A DNA stretch of 64,000 nucleotides, taken from NCBI RefSeq assembly GCF_030699305.1, contig NZ_JAUYNB010000008.1:1-64000 (forward strand). The letters are read 5' to 3'. The position numbers and the translations under genes are program-made. Origin of the DNA: Novosphingobium sp. GTDB taxonomy: Bacteria; Pseudomonadota; Alphaproteobacteria; Sphingomonadales; Sphingomonadaceae. This document shows, piece after piece, positions 7,861 to 15,652 of the stretch (position 1 is the first letter of the stretch; each line of letters begins with the position of its first letter). The notes below the pieces were generated by a model. The model saw only the letters and a list, made by a program, of their open reading frames with translations, was not told the origin of the DNA and did no database searches.

Positions 7861-8844
7861 ATGCCTGAACTGACCCGCCGTTCGCTGCTTGCTGCCACCA
7901 CCGCCGCCGCTGCGGCGGCCACGCTGCCCGCCAGCGCCGCCGATCCGGCCGCGCCCAGCCTGAAGGGCAAATCCGTGTTCATCACCGGTGCGTCGAGCGG
8001 GTTTGGCCGCGTTGGCGCGGAACATTACGCGCGGCTCGGGGCCAAGGTGTTCGCCACGATGCGCAACCTGCCGCGCCCAGAGGCGAATGAGCTGATCGAA
8101 CTGGCCGCCCGCGAAAGCCTGGACATCACTGTTCTGCCGCTCGATGTGCAGTCCGACGCAGAGATTGCCGAGGCGGTCGGCACCGCCCAGCGGATGGCGG
8201 GCGGCGCGCTGGATATCGTCATCAACAACGCCGGAATTGGCGTCACCGGCCCGGTCGAAGTGCAGGACATGGCCGCCACGCAGCTGGCGTTCGATACCAA
8301 CGTGTTCGGCGTGCAGCGGGTGATCCGCGCGGTCCTGCCCGCGATGCGCGCGCGCAAATCGGGGCTGATCTTCAACATCTCATCCCAGCTGGGCCGGGTC
8401 ATCGCCCCGGCGGGCGGGCACTATTCCGCCACCAAGTTCGCGCTCGAAGCGCTGAGCGAGCAGCTCGCCTATGAACTGGCTCCGCACGGGGTAGAGGTCT
8501 GCATTATCCAGCCCGGCGGCTATCCCACCAAAGTCTGGGTCAACCGCAACCGGTATAACCTGGAACTGAAAGCCCGGATCGATGCCGAACGCGCCGCTGG
8601 CTATCCGGAACTGATCGCCCGGATGGGCACCGAAACCGGATCGGGCCGCAGCGCCGATCCCGCCGATGTCCCGCGCGCCATTGCCGAAATCGCCGCATTG
8701 CCCGCCGGACGCCGCCCGCTGCGCCGCGCGGTCCATCCCGGCAACAAGCCCCAGGAAGCCATCAACCGCGTCGCCGCCGAAACGCAGGTGGCCTGGCTGG
8801 GCAATTCACCGGTCGGGCCATGGGTCAAGGCCGTGCATGATTAA
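7861..8844 (+). CDS. Short-chain dehydrogenase/reductase with Tat signal
   Basis: A 327-residue classical SDR. After the leader it has VFITGASSGFGRVG (cofactor), NNAGIG, the catalytic Ser in FNISSQLG and YSATK. The first 30 residues, TRRSLLAATTAAAAAATLPASA, carry the twin-arginine motif, a hydrophobic run and an A-x-A type cleavage site, so the folded, cofactor-loaded enzyme is probably exported to the periplasm. That is unusual for an NAD(P)-dependent SDR. The ATG at 7861 is preceded by GGAGAGCGCC. No operon partner. Confidence 0.85.
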   Translation: MPELTRRSLLAATTAAAAAATLPASAADPAAPSLKGKSVFITGASSGFGRVGAEHYARLGAKVFATMRNLPRPEANELIELAARESLDITVLPLDVQSDAEIAEAVGTAQRMAGGALDIVINNAGIGVTGPVEVQDMAATQLAFDTNVFGVQRVIRAVLPAMRARKSGLIFNISSQLGRVIAPAGGHYSATKFALEALSEQLAYELAPHGVEVCIIQPGGYPTKVWVNRNRYNLELKARIDAERAAGYPELIARMGTETGSGRSADPADVPRAIAEIAALPAGRRPLRRAVHPGNKPQEAINRVAAETQVAWLGNSPVGPWVKAVHD

Positions 8845-8925
8845 CCACGAGGTCTGTCGATGCACTTTACAATCGCACCAGTCGCAGCGACCCGTTAACC
8901 AGTGAGGTGCTAGGAAATCCACGAT

Positions 8926-8940
8926 TGGCACGGTGATTGC
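8926..8940 (+). promoter_or_regulatory. Sigma-54 (RpoN) -24/-12 promoter
   Basis: TGGCACG (8926-8932), four bases, then TTGC (8937-8940) match the sigma-54 consensus TGGCACG-N4-TTGC exactly. The GG and GC dinucleotides are separated by the required 10 bp. Transcription would start near 8952, about 36 bp before the ATG of the PEP-CTERM gene. An RpoN promoter needs an enhancer-binding activator; none is encoded in the window. Confidence 0.88.
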
Positions 8941-8987
8941 GTTGGAATCGGCAACGCTTACGTCAACCATTGCATTGGGGATTCAAC

Positions 8988-9719
8988 ATGAACATGACCG
9001 CAAAGCTGCTGCCCGCCCTAGCCGCCAGCCTGATGTTTACCGCAACGCCGGCCATGGCCGATGCGATCACGCTGGGTTCGGGCGACGTGGGCAAGTCGTT
9101 CACGTTCTCGTTCAACGGTTTTGCCGACAGCATGGAAATCGCCGATCTGACGTCTTCGGCGACGTTCACGCTGACCGGCTCGACCAGCACAAGCTATACG
9201 TTCAACTACTCGCTGAGCAACACGACGAGCGACCCGTTGACCTCGCGGGTCTCGTCGTTCGCCTTCAACACCGACCCCACCATTTCCAGCGCATCGTCGA
9301 CCGGGGCGTTCAGCTATACCACGCTGAACTCGACTTATCCCAACGGCATCGGCGCGATCGACGTGTGCTTCAAGGACGCCAAGACCGGCAGCTGCGCTGG
9401 CGGCGGAAGCGGTGGCCTGCTGGACGGCGCGACCGGCACCGGCTCGCTCACCCTGAACTTCAGCCAGCCGCTGACATCGCTGACATTGAGCGATTTCTTC
9501 GTGCGGTATCAGTCGATCACCGGGGCGGGCAATGTCACTTCGGCCAGCGGATCGGGCACGCTCACCTCGACCTCGTCGGGCGGGACCACGTCCGGCGGCT
9601 CAACCTCGACGGGTGGGACTTCAGTTCCCGAACCGGGCATGGTCGGGCTGATGGGCGGCGCGCTGCTGCTGCTGGCGCTGCGCACCCGCCGCCGCCGCCT
9701 GACGTTCGCGGCGGCCTGA
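8988..9719 (+). CDS. PEP-CTERM sorting-signal surface protein
   Basis: About 243 residues. A signal peptide (MNMTAKLLPALAASLMFTAT, AMA-type cleavage before DAITLG) is followed by a Ser/Thr/Gly-rich beta-type body and a Gly/Thr/Ser linker. The C-terminus is SVPEPGMVGLMGGALLL, then hydrophobic residues and RTRRRR: the tripartite PEP-CTERM signal recognised by exosortase. The ATG at 8988 is chosen because a longer open frame starting at 8937 would begin inside the sigma-54 promoter. Body function unknown; related proteins are linked to biofilm or floc matrices. No exosortase gene is in the window. Confidence 0.85.
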   Translation: MNMTAKLLPALAASLMFTATPAMADAITLGSGDVGKSFTFSFNGFADSMEIADLTSSATFTLTGSTSTSYTFNYSLSNTTSDPLTSRVSSFAFNTDPTISSASSTGAFSYTTLNSTYPNGIGAIDVCFKDAKTGSCAGGGSGGLLDGATGTGSLTLNFSQPLTSLTLSDFFVRYQSITGAGNVTSASGSGTLTSTSSGGTTSGGSTSTGGTSVPEPGMVGLMGGALLLLALRTRRRRLTFAAA

Positions 9720-9767
9720 TCTGACTAATCCAGCATTCTGACGGGGCGGCGCAGGGCAAAAATCCTG

Positions 9768-11294
9768 TTAGCCGCCCCGATTTTCTGCTTCGGCCAGATG
9801 GGCGCGGATTGCCGCGTTGCCCGGTGCTTTCTGGGCTGCCTTGCGCAACAGGGCCTTGCCCTGTTCCAGATCCTTGCCGGACCGGATCCGCACCCAGCCC
9901 GCCGTATCGAGCACCGAGGCATTGTCCGGGGCCAGCTTCAGCGCCTTGTCAGCCAGTTCGCGGGCGCGATCCAGATTGCCCAGCATCGCCTGGGCATAGG
10001 CCATGTTGTTGAGCACCAGCACGTTGCGGCCGTCGGTCACGGCCAGAATTCGATCATAAGCCACCGCCGCGCGCGCCCAGTTACCCGCTTTCATAGCGGC
10101 ATCGCCTTCGGCCAGGTCCGCGCCCAGCGCCTGCGGGGACGGAGCCTTGGCCCGGTTCGCCAGCGAACCGGCATCGGGTGCGCCAGCCGCCTTGGCCAGG
10201 CGGGCGTAAAGCGCCAGTTCCTCGGGCCGCACCGCGTTGCCCTGCACGACCGGAGCAAACGTGCGCATCGCGGCACCCGGATCACCTGACCGGAACTGCG
10301 CCTCAGCCAGAATCCGCAAGGCCTCGCGGTTGTCGGGATTGGCGCGGGCGATCGGTGCCGCCTGCGCAATGGCAAGCTCGGCCTGCCCCAGATTGGTCAG
10401 GGCTTCGGCATAGATCAGACGCACCGGGTCCTGCTGCCCCAGCCCGGCCTCAACCGGCAGGATCGCCTGACGCACACCGTCCCAGTTCTTGCGCGATGCC
10501 GCGAGGCGGGCCTTGAGATAGGCCACGACCGGATCCTTCGGCGCAGCCGCTGCCAGCGGGGCCAGCGCCTGTTCCATCTCGTCAAACCGGCCCAGATCGC
10601 CAAGCACGGCGGCTTTTCCGGTCATCGCCGCGGTATTGCCCGGATACGTCTGCGCGGCCTTGGTATAACTGGCCAGCGCACGGGCCAGATCGCCTTGCCG
10701 GATCGCCAGCTCAGCACCGGTCAACTGCACTGCAAGCATTCCTGGCGCCATCGCCTGCGCCCTGGCGTGCATCGCCTGTGCACCGGCTACATCGTCGTTC
10801 AGCAGCAGCAACCGCGTGTAATCGGCGAATACCGCGCCGCTGCCGCCAGCCGCGACGGCCTGATCGAGATACCGGATCGCACCCGCCGCATCCTGTTTCT
10901 GCAGCGCTGCCGCAGCGCGCAGCCGGTTCGCCTCGACTGATCCGTCACCCGTCAGCAGCGTTACCGCAACATCGGGTGCCTTGCGCAGCAAGGCGGCCTC
11001 CGCCGCCAACTGGCCCAGCACGCCTTGCGGCGGCTTGTTCCCTGCCAGCCGCTCGACCGCGCTGCGCGCGCCTTCCCCGTCGCCCAGCGCCAGCAGCGTG
11101 CGGACTTGCAGTAATTGCAGCTCCCGGTCATCCGGGCGCACGGTCAGCGCGGCAACCAGACTGGTGCGCGCCGCGCCGTAATCGTTCGCGGCAAATTCGG
11201 TGCGCGCTTGCTGGGCGAGTTCCTCAGGGCTTTTCGCGCAGGCGGACAGCAGCAGGACGGCAGCGAGGGCGGAGATGGCGGCGTGTGTTTTCAT
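9768..11294 (-). CDS. TPR-repeat lipoprotein, possibly PrsT-like
   Basis: 508 residues with a lipoprotein signal (LAAVLLLSAC, Cys about 19) and then tandem TPR-like helical hairpins over the whole length, for example ARTEFAANDYGAARTSLVAA and VLNNMAYAQAMLGNLDRARE. It should be anchored to a membrane face and act as a protein-interaction scaffold. The beginning after the Cys resembles PrsT, the TPR lipoprotein of PEP-CTERM/exosortase loci, and the neighbour is a PEP-CTERM gene, but PrsT is usually much longer. The assignment is a hypothesis. It converges with the PEP-CTERM gene. Confidence 0.75.
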   Translation of the reverse strand: MKTHAAISALAAVLLLSACAKSPEELAQQARTEFAANDYGAARTSLVAALTVRPDDRELQLLQVRTLLALGDGEGARSAVERLAGNKPPQGVLGQLAAEAALLRKAPDVAVTLLTGDGSVEANRLRAAAALQKQDAAGAIRYLDQAVAAGGSGAVFADYTRLLLLNDDVAGAQAMHARAQAMAPGMLAVQLTGAELAIRQGDLARALASYTKAAQTYPGNTAAMTGKAAVLGDLGRFDEMEQALAPLAAAAPKDPVVAYLKARLAASRKNWDGVRQAILPVEAGLGQQDPVRLIYAEALTNLGQAELAIAQAAPIARANPDNREALRILAEAQFRSGDPGAAMRTFAPVVQGNAVRPEELALYARLAKAAGAPDAGSLANRAKAPSPQALGADLAEGDAAMKAGNWARAAVAYDRILAVTDGRNVLVLNNMAYAQAMLGNLDRARELADKALKLAPDNASVLDTAGWVRIRSGKDLEQGKALLRKAAQKAPGNAAIRAHLAEAENRGG

Positions 11295-11331
11295 GGCAGC
11301 ATGATCGCACCCGGCGCTAAAGATTTCGTGA

Positions 11332-11699
11332 AACTGGCCAAACCGCCCGCCCCCGCTATGGGCCGCCGCATGATGGCAAGTCCAGGACTGAACTATCGCG
11401 CCTGCAACTGGCGGCGTACATAAGCGATGGCCGGATCATTCGGGGCCACCCGGATCAAGGCCTCCAGCGCGGCGAGATAGTTCTGCCGCGCGATTTCCTG
11501 ACGGGCCGTATCGAGCCGCTCGGCGGGACTGGTTCCGCAAGCGGCAAGGATCAGCGCGCTGGTCAGCGGCAGCACAAGGCGGGTCAACCGGTTCATCACC
11601 CCTCCGCAATAGCCGCAATCCCTGAAATTTCGGTGAAGCCGCTGCGCTGGCCTTCCGCGAACTGGTCAAACCGCCCCGCCCCCGCTATGGGCCGCCGCA
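11332..11699. repeat. Direct repeat pair flanking the small lipoprotein gene
   Basis: A 39-bp block at 11332-11370 recurs at 11660-11699 with two differences (one substitution, one extra C). The shared core is CCCCCGCTATGGGCCGCCGC. One copy lies just upstream of the TPR lipoprotein gene, the other just upstream of the short lipoprotein gene. This is the pattern expected if a gene and its upstream region were duplicated in tandem. Confidence 0.75.
11393..11596 (-). CDS. Short lipoprotein, probably a truncated TPR lipoprotein
   Basis: 67 residues: signal with lipobox (SALILAAC), then SPAERLDTARQEIARQNYLA and ALEALIRVAPNDPAIAYV, which is one TPR unit. This layout copies the first 70 residues of the downstream 508-residue TPR lipoprotein. 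The ATG at 11596 has GGAGGGG just upstream; a GTG one codon earlier is also open. It may be a remnant of a duplicated gene or a genuine small lipoprotein; the good ribosome site argues that it is still translated. Confidence 0.65.
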   Translation of the reverse strand: MNRLTRLVLPLTSALILAACGTSPAERLDTARQEIARQNYLAALEALIRVAPNDPAIAYVRRQLQAR

Positions 11700-11720
11700 A
11701 CACTTATACCGGAGAATGAA

Positions 11721-12821
11721 ATGGGTTTCCGCTGCGGGATCGTCGGGCTGCCGAATGTTGGCAAGTCCACCCTGTTCAACGCACTGACCGAAACGCAGGC
11801 GGCGCAGGCGGCGAACTATCCGTTCTGCACGATCGAGCCGAACGTCGGCAACGTCGGCGTGCCTGATCCCCGGCTGGACCAGCTGGCCGAAATCGCCGGC
11901 AGCCAGAAGATCATCCCGACCCAGCTGGGCTTCGTCGATATCGCCGGCCTCGTGCGCGGCGCGTCGAAGGGCGAAGGGCTGGGCAACCAGTTCCTGGGCA
12001 ACATCCGCGAAGTGGACGCGATCGTCCACGTGCTGCGCTGCTTTGAGAATGACGACATCCAGCACGTCGACAACAAGATCGACCCGGTGTCCGATGCCGA
12101 TACGGTCGAGACCGAACTGATGCTGTCCGATCTGGAAAGCCTGGAAAAGCGGGTTCCCGCCGCCCAGAAAAAGGCCGCGCAGGGCGACAAGGACGCCAAG
12201 CTGCTCGCCGCCGTGCTGGCACCCGCGCTGGAACTGCTGCGCGCCGGCAAGCCTGCCCGGCTCGCCCGGCCGACCGACGAGGAAGAACGCCGCGTGTTCG
12301 ACCAGGCCCAGCTGCTGACCGCCAAGCCGGTGCTCTATGTCTGCAACGTTGAGGAAACCAGCGCCGCGAACGGCAACGTCTTTACCGCCAGCGTGTTCGA
12401 AAAAGCCAAGGCCGAAGGCGCCGAAGCGGTGATCGTTTCCGCTGCGATCGAAAGCGAACTGGTCGGCATGGACGCCGAGGAACGCATGGTCTTCCTGGAG
12501 GAGATGGGCCTCCACGAAACCGGCCTCGCCCGCGTGATCCGCTCGGGCTATGAGCTGTTGCACCTGATCACATTCTTCACCGTCGGGCCGAAGGAAGCCC
12601 GCGCTTGGACCGTCCACAAGGGCGCCAAGGCCCCCGAAGCGGCGGGCGAAATCCATTCCGACATGCAGCGCGGTTTCATCCGCGCCGAAACCATCGCGTT
12701 TGACGATTACATCGCGCTGGGCGGGGAAACGGGCGCGAAGGAAGCGGGCAAGCTGCGGCAGGAAGGCAAGGAATACGTCATCGCCGATGGCGACGTCCTG
12801 CACTTCAAGTTCAACGTCTGA
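11721..12821 (+). CDS. ychF: Ribosome-binding ATPase YchF (Obg-like)
   Basis: 366 residues. P-loop GLPNVGKST at residues 9-17, switch/G3 DIAGLVRGASKGEGLGNQFL, and the altered G4 motif CNVEE (in place of NKxD), which makes YchF prefer ATP over GTP. The C-terminal TGS-like domain contains VGPKEARAWTVHKG and ends with DGDVLHFKFNV. It acts on ribosomes and in stress responses. Start ATG preceded by GGAGAATGAA. Diverges from the short lipoprotein gene. Confidence 0.97.
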   Translation: MGFRCGIVGLPNVGKSTLFNALTETQAAQAANYPFCTIEPNVGNVGVPDPRLDQLAEIAGSQKIIPTQLGFVDIAGLVRGASKGEGLGNQFLGNIREVDAIVHVLRCFENDDIQHVDNKIDPVSDADTVETELMLSDLESLEKRVPAAQKKAAQGDKDAKLLAAVLAPALELLRAGKPARLARPTDEEERRVFDQAQLLTAKPVLYVCNVEETSAANGNVFTASVFEKAKAEGAEAVIVSAAIESELVGMDAEERMVFLEEMGLHETGLARVIRSGYELLHLITFFTVGPKEARAWTVHKGAKAPEAAGEIHSDMQRGFIRAETIAFDDYIALGGETGAKEAGKLRQEGKEYVIADGDVLHFKFNV

Positions 12822-12856
12822 TTGGCAACGCGCCGCGGCGGGACTATAGCGACATC

Positions 12857-13174
12857 ATGCTGAGCCGGTTCCTCATGGCTGTCCTGATCGCGTGCCTCGC
12901 CCTCCCCGCGGCGGCCATGCCTTTGGCGCACCCTGCGGCACCGGCGGCGGAAGCGGTGATGGATTGCCACGGCAAGTCCGCTCCCGCCCCGGCGCACCAC
13001 CCGCAGTCACCCGCCCCGATGAAGCATGACTGCATCGGCTGCATTGCCCCGCTGGGGTTCGTTCCGGCGGCGAGCGAACCGCTGGCCCTGCCCGGCCAGC
13101 CGCCGGTCCCGGCCCTGACCAGCGCTGCCGCGCTGGCCCGCAGCGGCCCGGATACACCCCCGCCCAAAGCCTGA
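12857..13174 (+). CDS. Small secreted Cys/His/Met protein, probably copper-linked
   Basis: 105 residues with a signal peptide (FLMAVLIACLALPAAAMP) and a mature part rich in His, Met and Cys: VMDCHGKSAPAPAHH and PMKHDCIGCIAP. It resembles the small DUF2946-like exported proteins found beside copper-handling genes. Followed after 64 bp by a secreted protein with a His/Met-rich N-terminus, so the two likely form one metal-related unit. Metal binding is inferred from composition only. Confidence 0.7.
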   Translation: MLSRFLMAVLIACLALPAAAMPLAHPAAPAAEAVMDCHGKSAPAPAHHPQSPAPMKHDCIGCIAPLGFVPAASEPLALPGQPPVPALTSAAALARSGPDTPPPKA

Positions 13175-13238
13175 ACCGGTTACCTCTGGCCGCGCCCGAC
13201 CGGGCCGGTCCCGTATTGCCGAACTTCAGGATATTCCA

Positions 13239-14501
13239 ATGATTTACCGCACTCTGGCGGCGCTTGCCTGCGCCTCCGCCCTGTCGCCTCCCGCCTTCGC
13301 GCAGGAGCATGACCATTCGACCATGCACCACCCCGCCCCCGAAGCCGCGCACGCTGGCCATGCCAGCGCGGACCTGCCTTACGCCGAAGGGTCCGGCACC
13401 GCCCGCCTGCCCGGCAACGAGGGCGCGATGCAGGGGCTGCACATCAATGCCGGGGACTGGATGGTGATGGTCCACGGCAATGCCTCGCTCCAGTACACCG
13501 ACCACGGCGGACCGCGCGGGGATGACAAGGCCCATGTCACTTCGATGGCGATGCTCAGCGCCACACGCGATACCGACTGGGGCAAGGTCCAGTTCAAATC
13601 GATGCTCAGCCTGGAACCGGCGATGGACCCGGCGGGCTATCCCAACCTGTTCGCAACCGGTGAGACCGCGCTGGGCCTGCCACTGATCGACCGCCAGCAT
13701 CCGCATGACCTGTTCATGGAACTGGCCGCGCGGGTGGATTTCAACCTGGGGGACGGCTCGCTGTTCCTCTATGGTGGCCCGGTTGGCGAACCGGCGCTGG
13801 GGCCAAGCGCGTTCATGCACCGGGCCTCGGCCAAGTATAATCCCGAACCGCCGATCACCCACCACTGGTTCGATTCGACCCACATCACATACGGCGTCAT
13901 CACCGCCGGGTACGCGGGCAAGGCGTTCCAGCTGGAAGCCAGCGCGTTTCGCGGGGCGGAGCCGGATGAACGGCGCTGGAACATCGAGACGCCCAAACTC
14001 GATTCGTGGTCGGTCCGCGCCACGCTGACGCCCAGCCCGCGCTGGGCGGTGCAGGCCAGCTATGGCCAGATCAAGCAGCCCGAAGCGCTCCACCCCGGTG
14101 AGGATGAGTACCGCTTCACCGCCTCGGCCCACTACGCCAGCGGCACGGGCGTGTCGGCGATGGCCGCGTTCAGCAACAAGGACCGCGTGCCGGGCCATTC
14201 GCTGACCGCATGGCTGGGTGAAGTGAACTGGGACCTTGATGCGCACAACAGTCTGTTCGGGCGGGTCGAGAACGTCGCCAATGACGAGCTGTTTCCCGAT
14301 CACCACCACCCGCTGCACCACCAGACCTTCCGGGTCACCAAGTTCCAGGCCGGTTATGCCCGGCGCATCCCGCTGGGACCGGTCAGCCTCGCACTGGGGG
14401 GCAGCCTGTCCGCCTATGCCAAGCCAGCAGCGCTTGACCCGTATTACGGGAACAGCCCAATAGGCTACACGGTGTTTGCGAAACTGATGCTGGGGAACTG
14501 A
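13239..14501 (+). CDS. Outer-membrane beta-barrel-like protein of copper clusters
   Basis: 420 residues. Signal peptide (ALACASALSPPAFA), then a His/Met-rich segment EHDHSTMHH and HAGHAS, which looks like a metal-binding tail. The rest is amphipathic beta-strand sequence, many segments alternating polar and hydrophobic residues and ending in SPIGYTVFAKLMLGN, consistent with an outer-membrane barrel. Proteins of this kind occur in proteobacterial copper loci; exact function unknown. It follows the small Cys/His/Met protein and is followed after 3 bp by a MaoC-like gene. Confidence 0.72.
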   Translation: MIYRTLAALACASALSPPAFAQEHDHSTMHHPAPEAAHAGHASADLPYAEGSGTARLPGNEGAMQGLHINAGDWMVMVHGNASLQYTDHGGPRGDDKAHVTSMAMLSATRDTDWGKVQFKSMLSLEPAMDPAGYPNLFATGETALGLPLIDRQHPHDLFMELAARVDFNLGDGSLFLYGGPVGEPALGPSAFMHRASAKYNPEPPITHHWFDSTHITYGVITAGYAGKAFQLEASAFRGAEPDERRWNIETPKLDSWSVRATLTPSPRWAVQASYGQIKQPEALHPGEDEYRFTASAHYASGTGVSAMAAFSNKDRVPGHSLTAWLGEVNWDLDAHNSLFGRVENVANDELFPDHHHPLHHQTFRVTKFQAGYARRIPLGPVSLALGGSLSAYAKPAALDPYYGNSPIGYTVFAKLMLGN

Positions 14502-14504
14502 AGG

Positions 14505-14963
14505 ATGGATGACGGGCTGGTCTGTTTCGAGGATCTCGAAGTGGGGACAAAGGCGGCGTTCGGGCGTTACGAGGTAACGCGCGAGGAAGTGATCGACTTT
14601 GCCGGAAAGTATGATCCCCAGCCCTTCCATCTCGACGATGCCGCCGCAGGCGCCACCCACTTTGGCCGACTTTCGGCCAGTGGGTGGCACACCTGCGCCA
14701 TGGTCATGCGGATGCTGGTGGACAACATTACCGAGCGCAAGCAGGCCGGGCTCGGCTCTCCCGGACTGGACGAACTGCGTTGGCTGCGCCCGGTCTTTCC
14801 GGGTGACGTCCTGCGCGTGGAAACCGAACTGACCTCCAAAAAGCAAAGCCAGTCACGCCCGGAAATGGGCAGCTTTCAGTCCACCGTGCGGGTGTTCAAC
14901 CAGGACGACGTGGCGGTGCTGAGCATGAAATCCATCGGCCTGATCCGCGTGCGCGGGGATTGA
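14505..14963 (+). CDS. MaoC-like dehydratase (hot-dog fold)
   Basis: 152 residues, the normal size for a single-domain R-specific enoyl-CoA hydratase. The hydratase motif is clear: FAGKYDPQPFHLDDAAA with the catalytic Asp/His, followed by FGRLSASGWHTCAMVMRML, then LRWLRPVFPGDVLRVETE. It should hydrate an enoyl-CoA or related substrate in the cytoplasm. It starts 3 bp after the previous stop, but no functional link with that metal-related pair is evident. Confidence 0.88.
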   Translation: MDDGLVCFEDLEVGTKAAFGRYEVTREEVIDFAGKYDPQPFHLDDAAAGATHFGRLSASGWHTCAMVMRMLVDNITERKQAGLGSPGLDELRWLRPVFPGDVLRVETELTSKKQSQSRPEMGSFQSTVRVFNQDDVAVLSMKSIGLIRVRGD

Positions 14964-15652
14964 TCCGGGGGGTGCCCCCCACCTTCTCACCGCCTACCCC
15001 CCACCCCGCCCGTCCTGAACTTGTCGAAGGGCCGTCCTTGCCTTGGGTAAGTCACGGCAGAACCCCGGAAAAGCAGCCCTTCGACAAGCTCAGGACGAAC
15101 GGGGTCTGGGGGAAGCGGAGGGACTTGGCCTGCCTGCGCCCACAAAACATCCCATCACCCTGAACTTGGTTGGCGCTTATGCCGTTTACATACGTTCCCA
15201 CCACATGCGTCACCCTGAACTTGTTTCAGGGTCCATCTCTCCTCCTGCACGGACAGTGCGGGCCGAGAAATGGATGCTGAAACAAGTTCAGCATGACGGT
15301 TTAGACTTTACGGTGGCGAAGGGGATAAACGCCAACTTGGTTCAAGGTCCATCGTGCTGCAAATTCATGGGTGCGACGGCACGCACCCAAGCCGTCGCCA
15401 TGCTTGCCCCCCGCACCCTCTGGACATGGCGAGACATGGACCCTGAAACGAGTTCAGGGTGACGAAAAGATCAGGGACTTGCCCTGCCTGCGCCCACAAA
15501 AATCCCGTCACCCTGAACTTGGTTCAGGGTCCATCGTGCCGCAAATTCGTCGGTGCGACGGCGCGCACCCAAGCCGTCGCCGTGCTTGCCCTCGCACCCT
15601 CTGGCCATGCCGAGACCTGGACCCTGAAACGAGTTCAGGGTGACGAGTATGG
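14964..15652. repeat. Nest of REP-like palindromes between the MaoC gene and mutL
   Basis: No credible gene lies in this 689-bp gap. It contains two kinds of palindrome. First is an inverted pair, CGTCCTGAACTTGTCGAAGG (15011) and CCTTCGACAAGCTCAGGACG (15078). Second are at least six units of the CACCCTGAACTTGGTTCAGG type, starting near 15154, 15210, 15271 (reverse, degenerate), 15331, 15437 (reverse), 15508 and 15617 (reverse). A larger unit is also duplicated: about 104 bp at 15360-15464 recurs at 15542-15645. Short open frames here are repeat by-products. Confidence 0.85.

Noticed and set aside
8937..8987. Upstream TTG start of the PEP-CTERM gene
   Set aside because: The codon is part of the TTGC box of the sigma-54 promoter, so the protein must start downstream, at 8988.
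15000..15650. Possible CRISPR array in the repeat nest
   Set aside because: Units are palindromic, in both orientations, unequally spaced and diverged, with no cas genes nearby; they are REP-like.
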